Assembly: GCA_015232465.1 (NCBI GenBank)
Contig: JADFZO010000009.1
Span: 1-59,465, forward strand
Source: Desulfamplus sp.
GTDB lineage: Bacteria; Desulfobacterota; Desulfobacteria; Desulfobacterales; Desulfobacteraceae
Length of the DNA: 59,465 nucleotides
Direction: 5' to 3'
Shown here: piece after piece, positions 1 to 7,748 of the stretch
Layout: the number at the start of each line of letters is the position of its first letter
Position numbering within the stretch: the first letter of the stretch is position 1
The notes under the pieces: generated by a model
What the model was told of the DNA's origin: nothing
Database searches by the model: none
The model's input: only the letters and a program-made list of their open reading frames with translations
Translations under genes and position numbers: made by a program

Positions 1-552
1 CTCAAAGATTTTTCTATATGCTTCGACTGAAAAATCAGAAACATCATGAAATGACCACAATAATTTGTAATCAAGACCGCTATCCGTCTTAACATCAGAT
101 GGGTAGTCGTCTCCAAAATATCCGATAGGAAATACTATTTGAATATCATCATTATTGTAGTGCACTTCTGCGTGGCAATGAATTTCAGATTCATAAAAAA
201 GATGACCGTGCTTGTAATGTAACTTCCTTGAGGCGGCCGGAAAGATTTCACCAAGGGATAGGAATGTAGCGTTAAAATCGTCAAATAGAATGCCGTTTCT
301 ATTACAGATGTCTTCCAGTTTTTGTTTAGATAGATCTCCAAAATGACTTTCATTCAGAGCCTTGATTATTGGTTGATATTTCGAGACCGCTTCATTTAAT
401 TTTTTATTGTATTCAACCTTTTCCTTTTCCGCATTCCTGTGCCCATAAGCATACGCCCACTTGATAGGTCCGGATATTTCAATTTGAGATATAGTCAAAT
501 CAGAGTGCTTTGGGTTTATACAACTATTGAAAGAAAATATTATGTCTTCCAT
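1..552 (-). CDS. Hypothetical protein, 3' end outside the window
   Basis: A minus-strand frame opens with ATG at 552 and stays open for 184 codons to the left edge, so the C-terminus is missing. The protein begins MEDIIFSFNSCINPK and is mixed alpha/beta in composition, with a His-rich stretch near residues 120-132 (HYKHGHLFYESEIHCHAEVH). I see no signal peptide or membrane segment and recognise no family. It is the second of two minus-strand genes that each follow a copy of the same hairpin-rich repeat, and it lies downstream of an attC-like site. It could therefore be a cassette-borne accessory gene, which is inference. The Shine-Dalgarno sequence is weak. The coding call rests on the uninterrupted frame and sensible composition. 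Confidence 0.6.
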   Translation of the reverse strand, partial: MEDIIFSFNSCINPKHSDLTISQIEISGPIKWAYAYGHRNAEKEKVEYNKKLNEAVSKYQPIIKALNESHFGDLSKQKLEDICNRNGILFDDFNATFLSLGEIFPAASRKLHYKHGHLFYESEIHCHAEVHYNNDDIQIVFPIGYFGDDYPSDVKTDSGLDYKLLWSFHDVSDFSVEAYRKIFE

Positions 553-565
553 TTTATTAACCTAA

Positions 566-655
566 CCATTTATTATCAGGCAACTTGTCCTGATAACACC
601 TTAAAATTAATATCATCAACGTAGCTTTGCATTGATAACCCATTAAAATACCAAT
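566..655. repeat. Hairpin-rich repeat, copy 1
   Basis: This roughly 90-base element matches 1284-1375 closely (ccatttattatcaggcaact, then tgataacaccttaaaattaa, then gtagctttgcattgat). It contains inverted repeats such as ttatcagg/cctgataa and atcaa/ttgat. The copy sits directly upstream of the minus-strand gene that starts at 552. Another ttatcagg/cctgataa hairpin follows it at about 656-681. The rest of the 553-897 gap is AT-rich, apart from the attC-like site. Confidence 0.75.
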
Positions 656-798
656 TATCAGGTAAATTTGCCCTGATAATAACTATAATTTCCTATTATC
701 ACTACAACTTTGCGTCTATAACATAGCAAAATTTTATCCAATAAATTAGTGATTATTATCGCATTTTATACCACCCTCCTTGTTTTTTATTCTCCACT

Positions 799-884
799 GC
801 TTAACCATGAGTTGAGACGCCACACCAACAGCCTTAGTAGTGAACGCCTCATGTTCAGGCAGTCTCTCGAACGATTTGTTAGCC
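799..884 (-). other. attC-like integron recombination site
   Basis: Read on the minus strand, the site starts GGCTAAC, AAATCGTTCGAGAGAC and ends GTCTC, AACTCATG, GTTAAGC. The outer arms (GGCTAAC and GTTAAGC) match the R''/R' core pattern approximately, and GAGAC/GTCTC is an exact inner stem. The TAACAAATCGTTCGAG run resembles the 5' half of classical attC sites (TAACAATTCGTTCAAG). The site is 86 bp and begins 14 bases after the stop codon of the gene at 898-1254, which is where an attC lies in a gene cassette. The R'' box departs from RYYYAAC at its second base. No integrase gene is visible in the window. Confidence 0.5.
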
Positions 885-897
885 GATTAATATTATT

Positions 898-1254
898 TTA
901 AGGCAAGTTGGCTGGCCAATGATACTCTTTCACATCTTTTACGATTTCAAATACTTTGTTTATCCTTTGAGTATCATTTTTCGGTTTTTCTGGTACATTG
1001 TCTGCGCATCCCCAGAAATTTCCGCCAGGCTCATTTTTGCCTTTCAGAAAAACTAGAACAGTTATTGGTGGCGCATTGATTTCTGCAAGTCGAACATTTA
1101 TTTCACCAAGAGGTTTATCCCAACTTCCGTGAGGTTCGTACCACTGTCCTGTCATGTTCTGATATTCTTCTGAGAGTGATTTGTAATATTGCGGTCCAGT
1201 TGTCTGCGACCACCCGACAAGTATTTTATAGATTACTTCTACACTTGGAGACAA
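898..1254 (-). CDS. Hypothetical protein (possible integron cassette ORF)
   Basis: This encodes a protein of 118 residues, probably soluble, with no recognised family. It is rich in Trp, Pro and Tyr and contains one central hydrophobic strand (PPITVLVFLKG). The start is TTG at 1254, chosen because a strong Shine-Dalgarno (AAGGAGGT) lies six bases upstream. The gene is followed by an attC-like site (799-884) and preceded by the second copy of the local repeat. A small orphan reading frame with its own ribosome site and a downstream attC is the usual look of an integron cassette. The function is unknown. Confidence 0.7.
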   Translation of the reverse strand: MSPSVEVIYKILVGWSQTTGPQYYKSLSEEYQNMTGQWYEPHGSWDKPLGEINVRLAEINAPPITVLVFLKGKNEPGGNFWGCADNVPEKPKNDTQRINKVFEIVKDVKEYHWPANLP

Positions 1255-1283
1255 TTTATTACCTCCTTAATTATAATGACTAG

Positions 1284-1375
1284 CCATTTATTATCAGGCA
1301 ACTTTTACCCTGATAACACCTTAAAATTAATATCATCAATGTAGCTTTGCATTGATGCCCCCTAAAACACCAACT
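1284..1375. repeat. Hairpin-rich repeat, copy 2
   Basis: This is the second copy of the element at 566-655, differing mainly in the loop of the first hairpin and at the far end. It lies just upstream of the minus-strand gene starting at 1254, so both copies have the same placement relative to a gene start. Beyond it, 1376-1530 holds further imperfect inverted repeats (for example ctatta..gccaat / attggc..taattag around 1442-1490) and no credible gene. Confidence 0.75.
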
Positions 1376-1533
1376 ATCAAGGCGATCTTTAGCTGATAAG
1401 TTGATTTTAACACTAATATCAGGTAAAACTGCCTTTGATAGCTAATTATCAAGCCAATTTGTCAAAATATATTATTGGCGTTAATAGGTAACTTTTTTCC
1501 TATCATAAAAATTTAAAATATGTCAAGTATGCA

Positions 1534-1564
1534 AAATAAAAAAAGAATGGACAAAATCCATTTT
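1534..1564 (-). terminator. Possible rho-independent terminator
   Basis: On the minus strand, AATGGA-TTTTG-TCCATT is followed by C and then seven T. The stem is only six base pairs. It would stop antisense reading from the HAD gene side before it reaches the cassette-like genes. On the plus strand the T-run is only four bases. Confidence 0.35.
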
Positions 1565-1600
1565 ACTCAATATCCCAATTTTTCAGGAGCAACCTACTAA

Positions 1601-2254
1601 ATGGCTAACGATAGTAAAATCTCATTTAAAGAGAATCATAAAATAAAGGCTGTGGTGTTTGATTGTGATGGCGTATTGTTTGACACAGCCCAAGCTAATC
1701 GCATGTATTACAACACCTTGCTTGACCACTTTGGCAAAAATCGGCTTGATGATGAGCAGTTTCGATTGGTTCACATGTTTACAGTAAAAGAGGCTCTTGA
1801 CTATCTTTTTCCTGAATTGGAGTCAATGGAGAGCGTTTATAAGTTTATGCGAGATATGGGCTATAACAATTTTATTCAATACATGGAGCCAGAAGAGGGG
1901 TTAAGAGAGCTTTTAAATTCTCTAAAAGAGGCTGGCTATATAAGATGTATCGCCACAAACAGAACCAACACAATGGCAGATGTTTTAAACAAACACAATA
2001 TGGAGTCTGACTTTGAGATGGTTGTTACAGCAGCAGATGTAGAAAATCCTAAGCCAGCACCTGACGAGCTTCTAAAAATAATGGCAGAACTTAAATTTAA
2101 ACCAAAAGAGATTCTATTTGTTGGTGATTCAGAGTATGATCAGCTTGCTGCAAAAGGGGCTGGAACTTGGTTTGCGGCATTTAAAAACCGCTCTTTAACT
2201 GCTGATTATCATGTTGCAAGTATGGCTGATTTGGGCAAAATAGTTGGAGTGTGA
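1601..2254 (+). CDS. HAD-superfamily phosphatase (phosphoglycolate phosphatase-like)
   Basis: This encodes a protein of 217 residues, a normal length for a Gph/PGMB-type HAD hydrolase. Motif I is VVFDCDGVLFDT (residues 18-29), where the first Asp is the nucleophile and the second the acid/base. Motif II is the Thr in CIATNRTN (about 117-124). Motif III is the Lys in NPKPAPDEL. Motif IV is FVGDSEYD. A helical cap lies between motifs I and II. Members hydrolyse small phosphate esters in the cytoplasm, and the substrate cannot be read from sequence. The gene stands alone: a terminator follows it, and the PHA synthase gene comes 170 bases later. Confidence 0.85.
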   Translation: MANDSKISFKENHKIKAVVFDCDGVLFDTAQANRMYYNTLLDHFGKNRLDDEQFRLVHMFTVKEALDYLFPELESMESVYKFMRDMGYNNFIQYMEPEEGLRELLNSLKEAGYIRCIATNRTNTMADVLNKHNMESDFEMVVTAADVENPKPAPDELLKIMAELKFKPKEILFVGDSEYDQLAAKGAGTWFAAFKNRSLTADYHVASMADLGKIVGV

Positions 2255-2335
2255 TTATACTCTGAACGGTCATAAGTTTAGTTTTTATTCAACCTTTCAG
2301 CCGTTGGGCTAAAGCCCTCGGCTACACCTTAAAAG

Positions 2336-2355
2336 AAGCCCGCTTAAGCGGGCTT
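2336..2355 (+). terminator. Hairpin terminator after the HAD gene
   Basis: A perfect 8-bp stem with a TTAA loop (AAGCCCGC TTAA GCGGGCTT) is followed by TAATAAAATT, a weak T tract. It is flanked by two more GC-rich palindromes (gggctaaagccc at 2306-2317; gcccagagctttagctcagggc at 2367-2388). The trio resembles REP-type clustered palindromes in an otherwise AT-rich gap. Confidence 0.6.
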
Positions 2356-2425
2356 TAATAAAATTAGCCCAGAGCTTTAGCTCAGGGCGATAAAAAATAA
2401 TTGCTGGTTTTATAAGGAGGCTTTT

Positions 2426-4258
2426 ATGTCAAACAACCAAAATCTTGAAAATCCCATAACTCCAGACGAGTTACTTGCACCCTATCCATACTCGCCAGCA
2501 GACAACATTGAGGGCTACCAAACCCACCTGCCTTGGAAAAGCAAAATTGTAGGAGGCTGGATACGTAACGTACTGCAGTGGAAAAATATCTTGCGAACAG
2601 TTGCCAAATCTCCCCATCTATTTGGAGCTTTATCTGGTGCTGCCTATTTTCAAAAGTTGCTGCTTGAAAATGGACTTACAAACCCTATCTATCTTCATGC
2701 AAAGATAGCCACTCAAGCTGGATTTACCCCTGATAACTACGCAGAGCATGATGAGGGGGTTGAAAACGCCTATGGAAACATGCTCTACGATCTCTCTACA
2801 CTCTGTATGACAGCTTCTAAGTTTGATAAAGAAAAATGCAGATTTCTATCTGCAACAACAGAAGGGGTGAATATTCTTAAAAGATATATGAAAGATTTTG
2901 AACTTCTTGAGTGGCAGTATAACTCACTTGGATTGACGCGGCTTAAGGCAATGAAAGAGCTTCTTATCTCTCTTTTAATTGTAATAACTGAGCAGCCGTT
3001 GGATCCATCATGCAAGATAGAGACTCCATTTCAAATAAAGCCAAAGCAAGGCAAAGATGCCCCAACATTTGAGCAATATTTAGCAACAGCAAAAAAACGG
3101 CTTGAAAATCTCTATAAACACAAAGGATTTAACATCAAACTATTTGCAGAGTCTGCAACAGGGGGCAAAATTGGCTACTCTGACTATGAGGTTGTAGATG
3201 GCTCAAAGATGCACACAGTAACGCTTCGCCACTATTTTTTACCAAAAGGGGTAAAACCTAATGGCAAAGTGCTTTACATGGTCAGCCCTCTTATTAATAA
3301 GGCAGAGATATTTGATCTTGCTAAGGGCAAATCTGTTGTTGAGGGTATGCTTGAAGCTGGCTACACCATCTATCTTCAAGCTCCTGGTGATCCTGGTGTT
3401 GAAGATAGTGAGCTTGGACTTGATTTTTATGGCAAATCTGTTCACGACAGATACATTGAGATTATCAAAGAGCGACACCCAAAGCAGGAGATTTACGTTA
3501 TGGGTTACTGCATGGGAGGCACGCTATTTATGCCATATCTTGCCAGAAGGGCTGAGGAGCTTCTTAGTCGAGGCGAGCCAATGGATATAAAAAAGGTAGC
3601 CTTGATGGCAACCCCTGTAAAGTTTGATGATGAATCAAGTGGACACGCTCCAATGCGTCAGGTGATTCGAGAGGATTATGACGAGATATTGATGGGCGAG
3701 ATGTATGGAGAGGTTAATGTGCCTCCTCAAATTGTGAGTGTTGGCATGAACGAGATTCAGAATGGAGTTCAATATAATGTTGCAGCAGGATTTTATACCC
3801 GTGCCTCTTTTGATGGTGCAATTGAGGATTCTGCCCCTTTTCTCTACTGGCTAACTCACGGCACAAAGTTTGGTTCAAAGGCTCATAAAGAGTGGATACG
3901 AAATATTTTTATGGAGAATCAAATCTACAACCAGACCTACTGTTTGCCATCAAAAGAGCCAAAATTTGATAAAAAACCTGTAAATATGGAGATACTAAAA
4001 GATGCTGGTGTCGAGATTTTTGATTACAGAGGAGAGCGAGACCCAATATCTCCTGTTGGATCGTGCATATCAAGCGAAATTTGGGGAATGGTAAACCCTA
4101 ATAGTAGTAGCTATAGACAAAACATTGCTAAGACACGCGGAGGACTTAATCGAACAATTGAGAAAAATGTGGGGCATATCTTTGTTGTCAGCAAGGTTTT
4201 ATTGGCAGAATATCTTGATATTGTTAAGAAATTTTATGACTCATCAGATTTAGATTAA
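2426..4258 (+). CDS. phaC: Poly(3-hydroxyalkanoate) synthase-like alpha/beta hydrolase
   Basis: This encodes a protein of 610 residues, the length of a class I or II PHA synthase. The lipase-like box is GYCMGG (about residue 360), with Cys as nucleophile as in PhaC. The expected Asp lies in RGERDPIS (about 537) and the catalytic His in NVGHIFV (about 582). PhaC polymerises hydroxyacyl-CoA at the surface of storage granules. The start ATG follows AAGGAGG. No phaA or phaB genes are adjacent, and the N-terminal third is less conserved than the catalytic part. A broader PHA-synthase-related hydrolase role cannot be excluded. Confidence 0.75.
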   Translation: MSNNQNLENPITPDELLAPYPYSPADNIEGYQTHLPWKSKIVGGWIRNVLQWKNILRTVAKSPHLFGALSGAAYFQKLLLENGLTNPIYLHAKIATQAGFTPDNYAEHDEGVENAYGNMLYDLSTLCMTASKFDKEKCRFLSATTEGVNILKRYMKDFELLEWQYNSLGLTRLKAMKELLISLLIVITEQPLDPSCKIETPFQIKPKQGKDAPTFEQYLATAKKRLENLYKHKGFNIKLFAESATGGKIGYSDYEVVDGSKMHTVTLRHYFLPKGVKPNGKVLYMVSPLINKAEIFDLAKGKSVVEGMLEAGYTIYLQAPGDPGVEDSELGLDFYGKSVHDRYIEIIKERHPKQEIYVMGYCMGGTLFMPYLARRAEELLSRGEPMDIKKVALMATPVKFDDESSGHAPMRQVIREDYDEILMGEMYGEVNVPPQIVSVGMNEIQNGVQYNVAAGFYTRASFDGAIEDSAPFLYWLTHGTKFGSKAHKEWIRNIFMENQIYNQTYCLPSKEPKFDKKPVNMEILKDAGVEIFDYRGERDPISPVGSCISSEIWGMVNPNSSSYRQNIAKTRGGLNRTIEKNVGHIFVVSKVLLAEYLDIVKKFYDSSDLD

Positions 4259-4290
4259 ATTTAAAAAGTAAAAATAGAAAAAAAAAGAGT

Positions 4291-5172
4291 ATGATTCCAG
4301 AAGATATTATAAAAAAGATCAGGCGAATACACATAAAAGGCAGTAGAGTCGTCAATAGTGTAATGGCAGGTCAATACAAATCAGTATTTAGAGGCTCTGG
4401 CATTGAGTTTGAGGAGGTGCGAGAGTATTCACCGGGCGATGAGGTCAAATCAATTGATTGGAAGGTCTCTGCACGACTTGGAAAGCCATTTATCAAGCTC
4501 TACAAAGAGGAGCGAGAGAGTATTGTTATGCTCTTGATTGATATGAGTGCATCTTTAAAATTTGGTACACTAAGCATGAAACTTGAGAAAGCTGCTGAAG
4601 TGGCATCAGTTTTAGCATTTAGTGCGATCAAAAATAACGATAAAGTTGGTGCAATATTTTTTACAGATAGAGTTGAAAAGTATATCCCGCCTAAAAAGGG
4701 GGCTGGTCATATCTGGAGATTAATCACTGAAATATTTACATTTTCGCCTGATGGAACTGGAACAAATATCGAGGCTGCTATTGAGTTTTTATCCTCTGTC
4801 TCAAGAAAAAAGACCTTATCTTTTGTTATCTCTGATTTTATCTGCAATGATTTTGTAAAAACTTTGCGAGCTTCGCGTCAACGGCACGAATTTATAGGAG
4901 TTATAATCTACGATAAGGGCGAATTTGAGCTTCCTGAGGCTGGGATTGTATCCATGACCTGTTTTGAGACTGGCGATAATATCTTGATAGATGCAGGAGA
5001 TAGAGCATCAAAAGAGCGTTATTTTAAGTTGCGTCAATCATACCACAATCAGATAATAGATAGGCTCAAATCTGCAAAGGTTGACTCTGTTGAGATTAGC
5101 ACAGAGCACTCTGTTGCTGATACTTTGATTAAATATTTTAAGTATAGAGAAAAGCGTATGAGGTTGATGTAA
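4291..5172 (+). CDS. DUF58 domain protein of a Bat-type operon
   Basis: This encodes a cytoplasmic protein of 293 residues. The DUF58 signature is FEEVREYSPGDEVKSIDWKV (residues 36-55). A von Willebrand A-like segment follows, with the MIDAS-like start LLIDMSASLKFG (about 81-92). It is the first gene of a compact set followed by a membrane protein and two VWA membrane proteins, the usual Bat (aerotolerance-type) order. The MoxR ATPase that normally precedes DUF58 is absent; a PHA synthase gene lies there instead. The role in envelope stress or chaperone-like complexes is inferred from family context only. Confidence 0.85.
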   Translation: MIPEDIIKKIRRIHIKGSRVVNSVMAGQYKSVFRGSGIEFEEVREYSPGDEVKSIDWKVSARLGKPFIKLYKEERESIVMLLIDMSASLKFGTLSMKLEKAAEVASVLAFSAIKNNDKVGAIFFTDRVEKYIPPKKGAGHIWRLITEIFTFSPDGTGTNIEAAIEFLSSVSRKKTLSFVISDFICNDFVKTLRASRQRHEFIGVIIYDKGEFELPEAGIVSMTCFETGDNILIDAGDRASKERYFKLRQSYHNQIIDRLKSAKVDSVEISTEHSVADTLIKYFKYREKRMRLM

Positions 5173-5178
5173 AAGGCA

Positions 5179-5703
5179 ATGGAAGATATTCACGATATAA
5201 AGCCGCCTATGCTAATTGGTATTGATCCTGCTATTTTTAAGATTATTATTGCTTTGATCATAATTTTATTGCTTTTGATTGGTCTATATTTTTTATTTTG
5301 CTACATCAAAAAAAGGCTAAACAAAAAGGGCAAAGAGAAAATTTTACTACTTCCTCCGCCCCCTCCTGCTGATAAAGTTGCTTTAAAAGAGCTTGATTTA
5401 ATTGCAGATTTAATGGTTATAGACCCAAGACTCTACTATTTTAGACTAACAGCAGTTGTAAAAATCTTTATTGGCAAGATGTTTAATATCAACGCACCTG
5501 AAATGACAACTCAAGAGATAATTGCAGCAATAAACACCCTTTCGATTGATAAGAGCATGATAGCACCAACAAGAGAGTTTTTTTTATCATCTTCAATGGT
5601 TAAATATGCAGGAGTCTTGCCAACTATTGAGCAGATGAAATCTGATGAAGATTTTGTGAAAAAATTTATTGATTGTGTAACTTTGAGAAGAGGTGAAAAA
5701 TAA
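5179..5703 (+). CDS. Single-span membrane protein of the Bat operon (DUF4381-like)
   Basis: This encodes a protein of 174 residues. A strong membrane helix lies at about residues 18-42 (IFKIIIALIIILLLLIGLYF), followed by a Lys-rich stop-transfer segment, a short proline run (LLPPPPPADK) and a helical soluble domain. The short protein between DUF58 and BatA in such operons normally has this architecture. Start and stop are six and three bases from the neighbouring genes, so all four genes are probably co-transcribed. The family assignment is by architecture and position rather than by a diagnostic motif. Confidence 0.7.
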   Translation: MEDIHDIKPPMLIGIDPAIFKIIIALIIILLLLIGLYFLFCYIKKRLNKKGKEKILLLPPPPPADKVALKELDLIADLMVIDPRLYYFRLTAVVKIFIGKMFNINAPEMTTQEIIAAINTLSIDKSMIAPTREFFLSSSMVKYAGVLPTIEQMKSDEDFVKKFIDCVTLRRGEK

Positions 5704-5706
5704 AAA

Positions 5707-6726
5707 ATGTTTCGTTTTGCTTCTCCTCTGTTTTTGCTTTTGCTTGGGGTTATTCCTATTATTATCTATCTTTTGAACTACAAAACAGGTGGTTTTAATA
5801 AAGAGCAAACATCAATACACTGCTCATCATTATCATTTTTACAAACTGATGGCTCTAAACTCCCATTTACAATTATCATTTTTCGCCTGCTTCCAATCTT
5901 AAAATATGCAGCACTTGTTTTAATGGTTGTTGCCCTTGCACGTCCCCAATGGGGAACAAAAAAGATAGATGTAACAACTGAAGGCATCAACATAATTCTT
6001 GCACTTGATCTATCTGAATCAATGGCAGCACTTGATTTTTCAAGCAAGGGCAAAATAATAAATCGGCTTGATGCTGTAAGAGAGGTTATAAGCGATTTTA
6101 TAATGAATCGGACTGGCGATAGAATTGGCATGGTTGTTTTTGGCTCTCAAGCATTTACGCAGCTTCCTTTGACCCGTGATTACAACACAATTGGATTTGT
6201 GTTAGATAAACTTAAAATTGGGGCAGCAGGACCAGCCACAGCAATTGGCGATGCTGTTGGAATATCACTTAAACGTCTTGAAGATATTAAAAGCAGATCA
6301 AATATAATTATTTTGCTCACTGATGGCAGCAGCAACAGCGGCGAGCTTACACCTGAAACAGCAGCAGCAATTGCAGCAGAGCAAGATGTTAAAATCTACA
6401 CAATCGGGGTTGGAAAAGAGGGAAAAGCCCCATTTTTAGTAAATGACCCAATTTTTGGTCAAAGATATGTCTATCAAAGGGTTGAAATTGATCATGAGAC
6501 ACTAAAAAAGATGGCTGATATGACAAAAGGGGCATTTTTTCATGCTGAAGATGTTGATAGCCTTAAAAAAATCTACAAGATGATTGATGAGCTTGAAAAG
6601 ACAAAGGTTGATGTCAAATCTTGGGCTGAATATAACGATCTATATCTCTGGTTTTTGACTCCATCACTTATTTTGCTTGCAATTTACATTGTTCTTTCAA
6701 ACACAAGATTTATGAGGATACCTTAA
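5707..6726 (+). CDS. batA: BatA-like von Willebrand factor A membrane protein
   Basis: This encodes a protein of 339 residues. An N-terminal membrane helix (FASPLFLLLLGVIPIIIYLL) starts at residue 3, a second lies near 58-78, and a C-terminal helix near 313-332. Between them is a VWA domain with an intact MIDAS: DLSESMAA (DxSxS), the Thr in QLPLTRDY, and the Asp in LLTDGSSNSG. The order membrane-membrane-VWA-membrane is that of BatA. The protein faces the periplasm or cytoplasmic rim of the inner membrane and probably scaffolds partners through metal-dependent binding. Its neighbour BatB is a paralogue. Confidence 0.85.
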   Translation: MFRFASPLFLLLLGVIPIIIYLLNYKTGGFNKEQTSIHCSSLSFLQTDGSKLPFTIIIFRLLPILKYAALVLMVVALARPQWGTKKIDVTTEGINIILALDLSESMAALDFSSKGKIINRLDAVREVISDFIMNRTGDRIGMVVFGSQAFTQLPLTRDYNTIGFVLDKLKIGAAGPATAIGDAVGISLKRLEDIKSRSNIIILLTDGSSNSGELTPETAAAIAAEQDVKIYTIGVGKEGKAPFLVNDPIFGQRYVYQRVEIDHETLKKMADMTKGAFFHAEDVDSLKKIYKMIDELEKTKVDVKSWAEYNDLYLWFLTPSLILLAIYIVLSNTRFMRIP

Positions 6727-6734
6727 AATTAACC

Positions 6735-7748
6735 ATGAAATTTTCAAATCCAAATATCTTTTATCTGATATGGCTTGTGGCTCTGCTTTTTGGCTTTGTA
6801 ATATATGGAATAGGCAAGCGAAGAAGGGTTGTGAGCCGTTTTATCTCTTTATCTCTTATACCTACCATGATTCCAACCTACAGCCTCAAACGCCAAAAAT
6901 TAAAAGCTCTTTTGCTTATTTTGGTTCTGTTTTTGTTGGTGCTCTCCATGAGTGGACCACTTGCAGGATTTAGGTGGGAAGAGGTTAAACAAAAAGGGGT
7001 TGATATTATTATTGCACTTGATTGCTCTAAAAGTATGCTTGCAACTGATATAAAGCCATCTCGTTTAGAGCAGGCAAAACGAGAAATTATTGATCTTCTA
7101 AACATGATGCACTCAGATAGGGCAGGGCTTGTTGCATTTGCTGGAACATCTATTCTCCAATGCCCTTTGACTCTTGACTACTCAGGGTTTTCAATCTTTT
7201 TAAATGCCCTAAATCCAGATTATCTTCCAATGGGTGGAACTGACATAAGCGGGGCTATTCAAACAGCAATAAATGGCTTTGAGAACGGCTCTGACACAGA
7301 AAAGGCGATAATTATAATAACTGATGGCGAAGATACAGTTGGCGATCCTGTTTTGGTTGCTGCTGAAGCTGCAAAGAGCAAAATAAAGATATTTTGTATT
7401 GGTGTTGGGCAAAAAGATGGTGCACCAATACCTGATACATCAAGCGGTGGCTTTAAAAAAGATGAGAGTGGAAAAATAGTCATCTCAAAGGTTGATGATG
7501 AGATTTTGCAAAAAATTTCTGCTGCTGGCAATGGGCTTTATGTTCGATCAGTTGCTGGTGATATGGATTTAGATCAGATATATACCAACGAGATTCAAAA
7601 AACTATGGAGAAAAAAGAGCTTCAAAGTGGCAAGAAAAAGGTGTGGGAGAATAGATTTCAGTGGATTTTGCTCCCTGCTGCTCTTTTACTAATTTTTGAG
7701 CTGCTAATTTCTGAACGTAAAAAAGAGTCTGCTATTTTTTCTCTATAA
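6735..7748 (+). CDS. batB: BatB-like von Willebrand factor A membrane protein
   Basis: This encodes a protein of 337 residues and a paralogue of the preceding gene. It has two N-terminal membrane helices (8-24, 55-75), a VWA domain with MIDAS DCSKSMLA, PLTLDY and IITDGEDT, and a C-terminal helix (about 310-326). The last 17 bases overlap the 3' end of the convergent glycogen debranching gene, so the two transcripts run into each other. No terminator is evident between them. Confidence 0.85.
   Translation: MKFSNPNIFYLIWLVALLFGFVIYGIGKRRRVVSRFISLSLIPTMIPTYSLKRQKLKALLLILVLFLLVLSMSGPLAGFRWEEVKQKGVDIIIALDCSKSMLATDIKPSRLEQAKREIIDLLNMMHSDRAGLVAFAGTSILQCPLTLDYSGFSIFLNALNPDYLPMGGTDISGAIQTAINGFENGSDTEKAIIIITDGEDTVGDPVLVAAEAAKSKIKIFCIGVGQKDGAPIPDTSSGGFKKDESGKIVISKVDDEILQKISAAGNGLYVRSVAGDMDLDQIYTNEIQKTMEKKELQSGKKKVWENRFQWILLPAALLLIFELLISERKKESAIFSL

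Noticed and set aside
135..353. Minus-strand open frame of 72 residues
   Set aside because: It lies in another frame of the better-supported minus-strand gene 1-552, which stays open to the window edge.
439..624. Plus-strand open frame of 61 residues
   Set aside because: It is antisense to the 5' part of the minus-strand gene and runs into the repeat, with no ribosome site.
1442..1490. A second attC-like hairpin upstream of the 898-1254 gene
   Set aside because: The arms are imperfect, the core boxes do not match, and the element is only about 50 bases. Kept as a plain inverted repeat.
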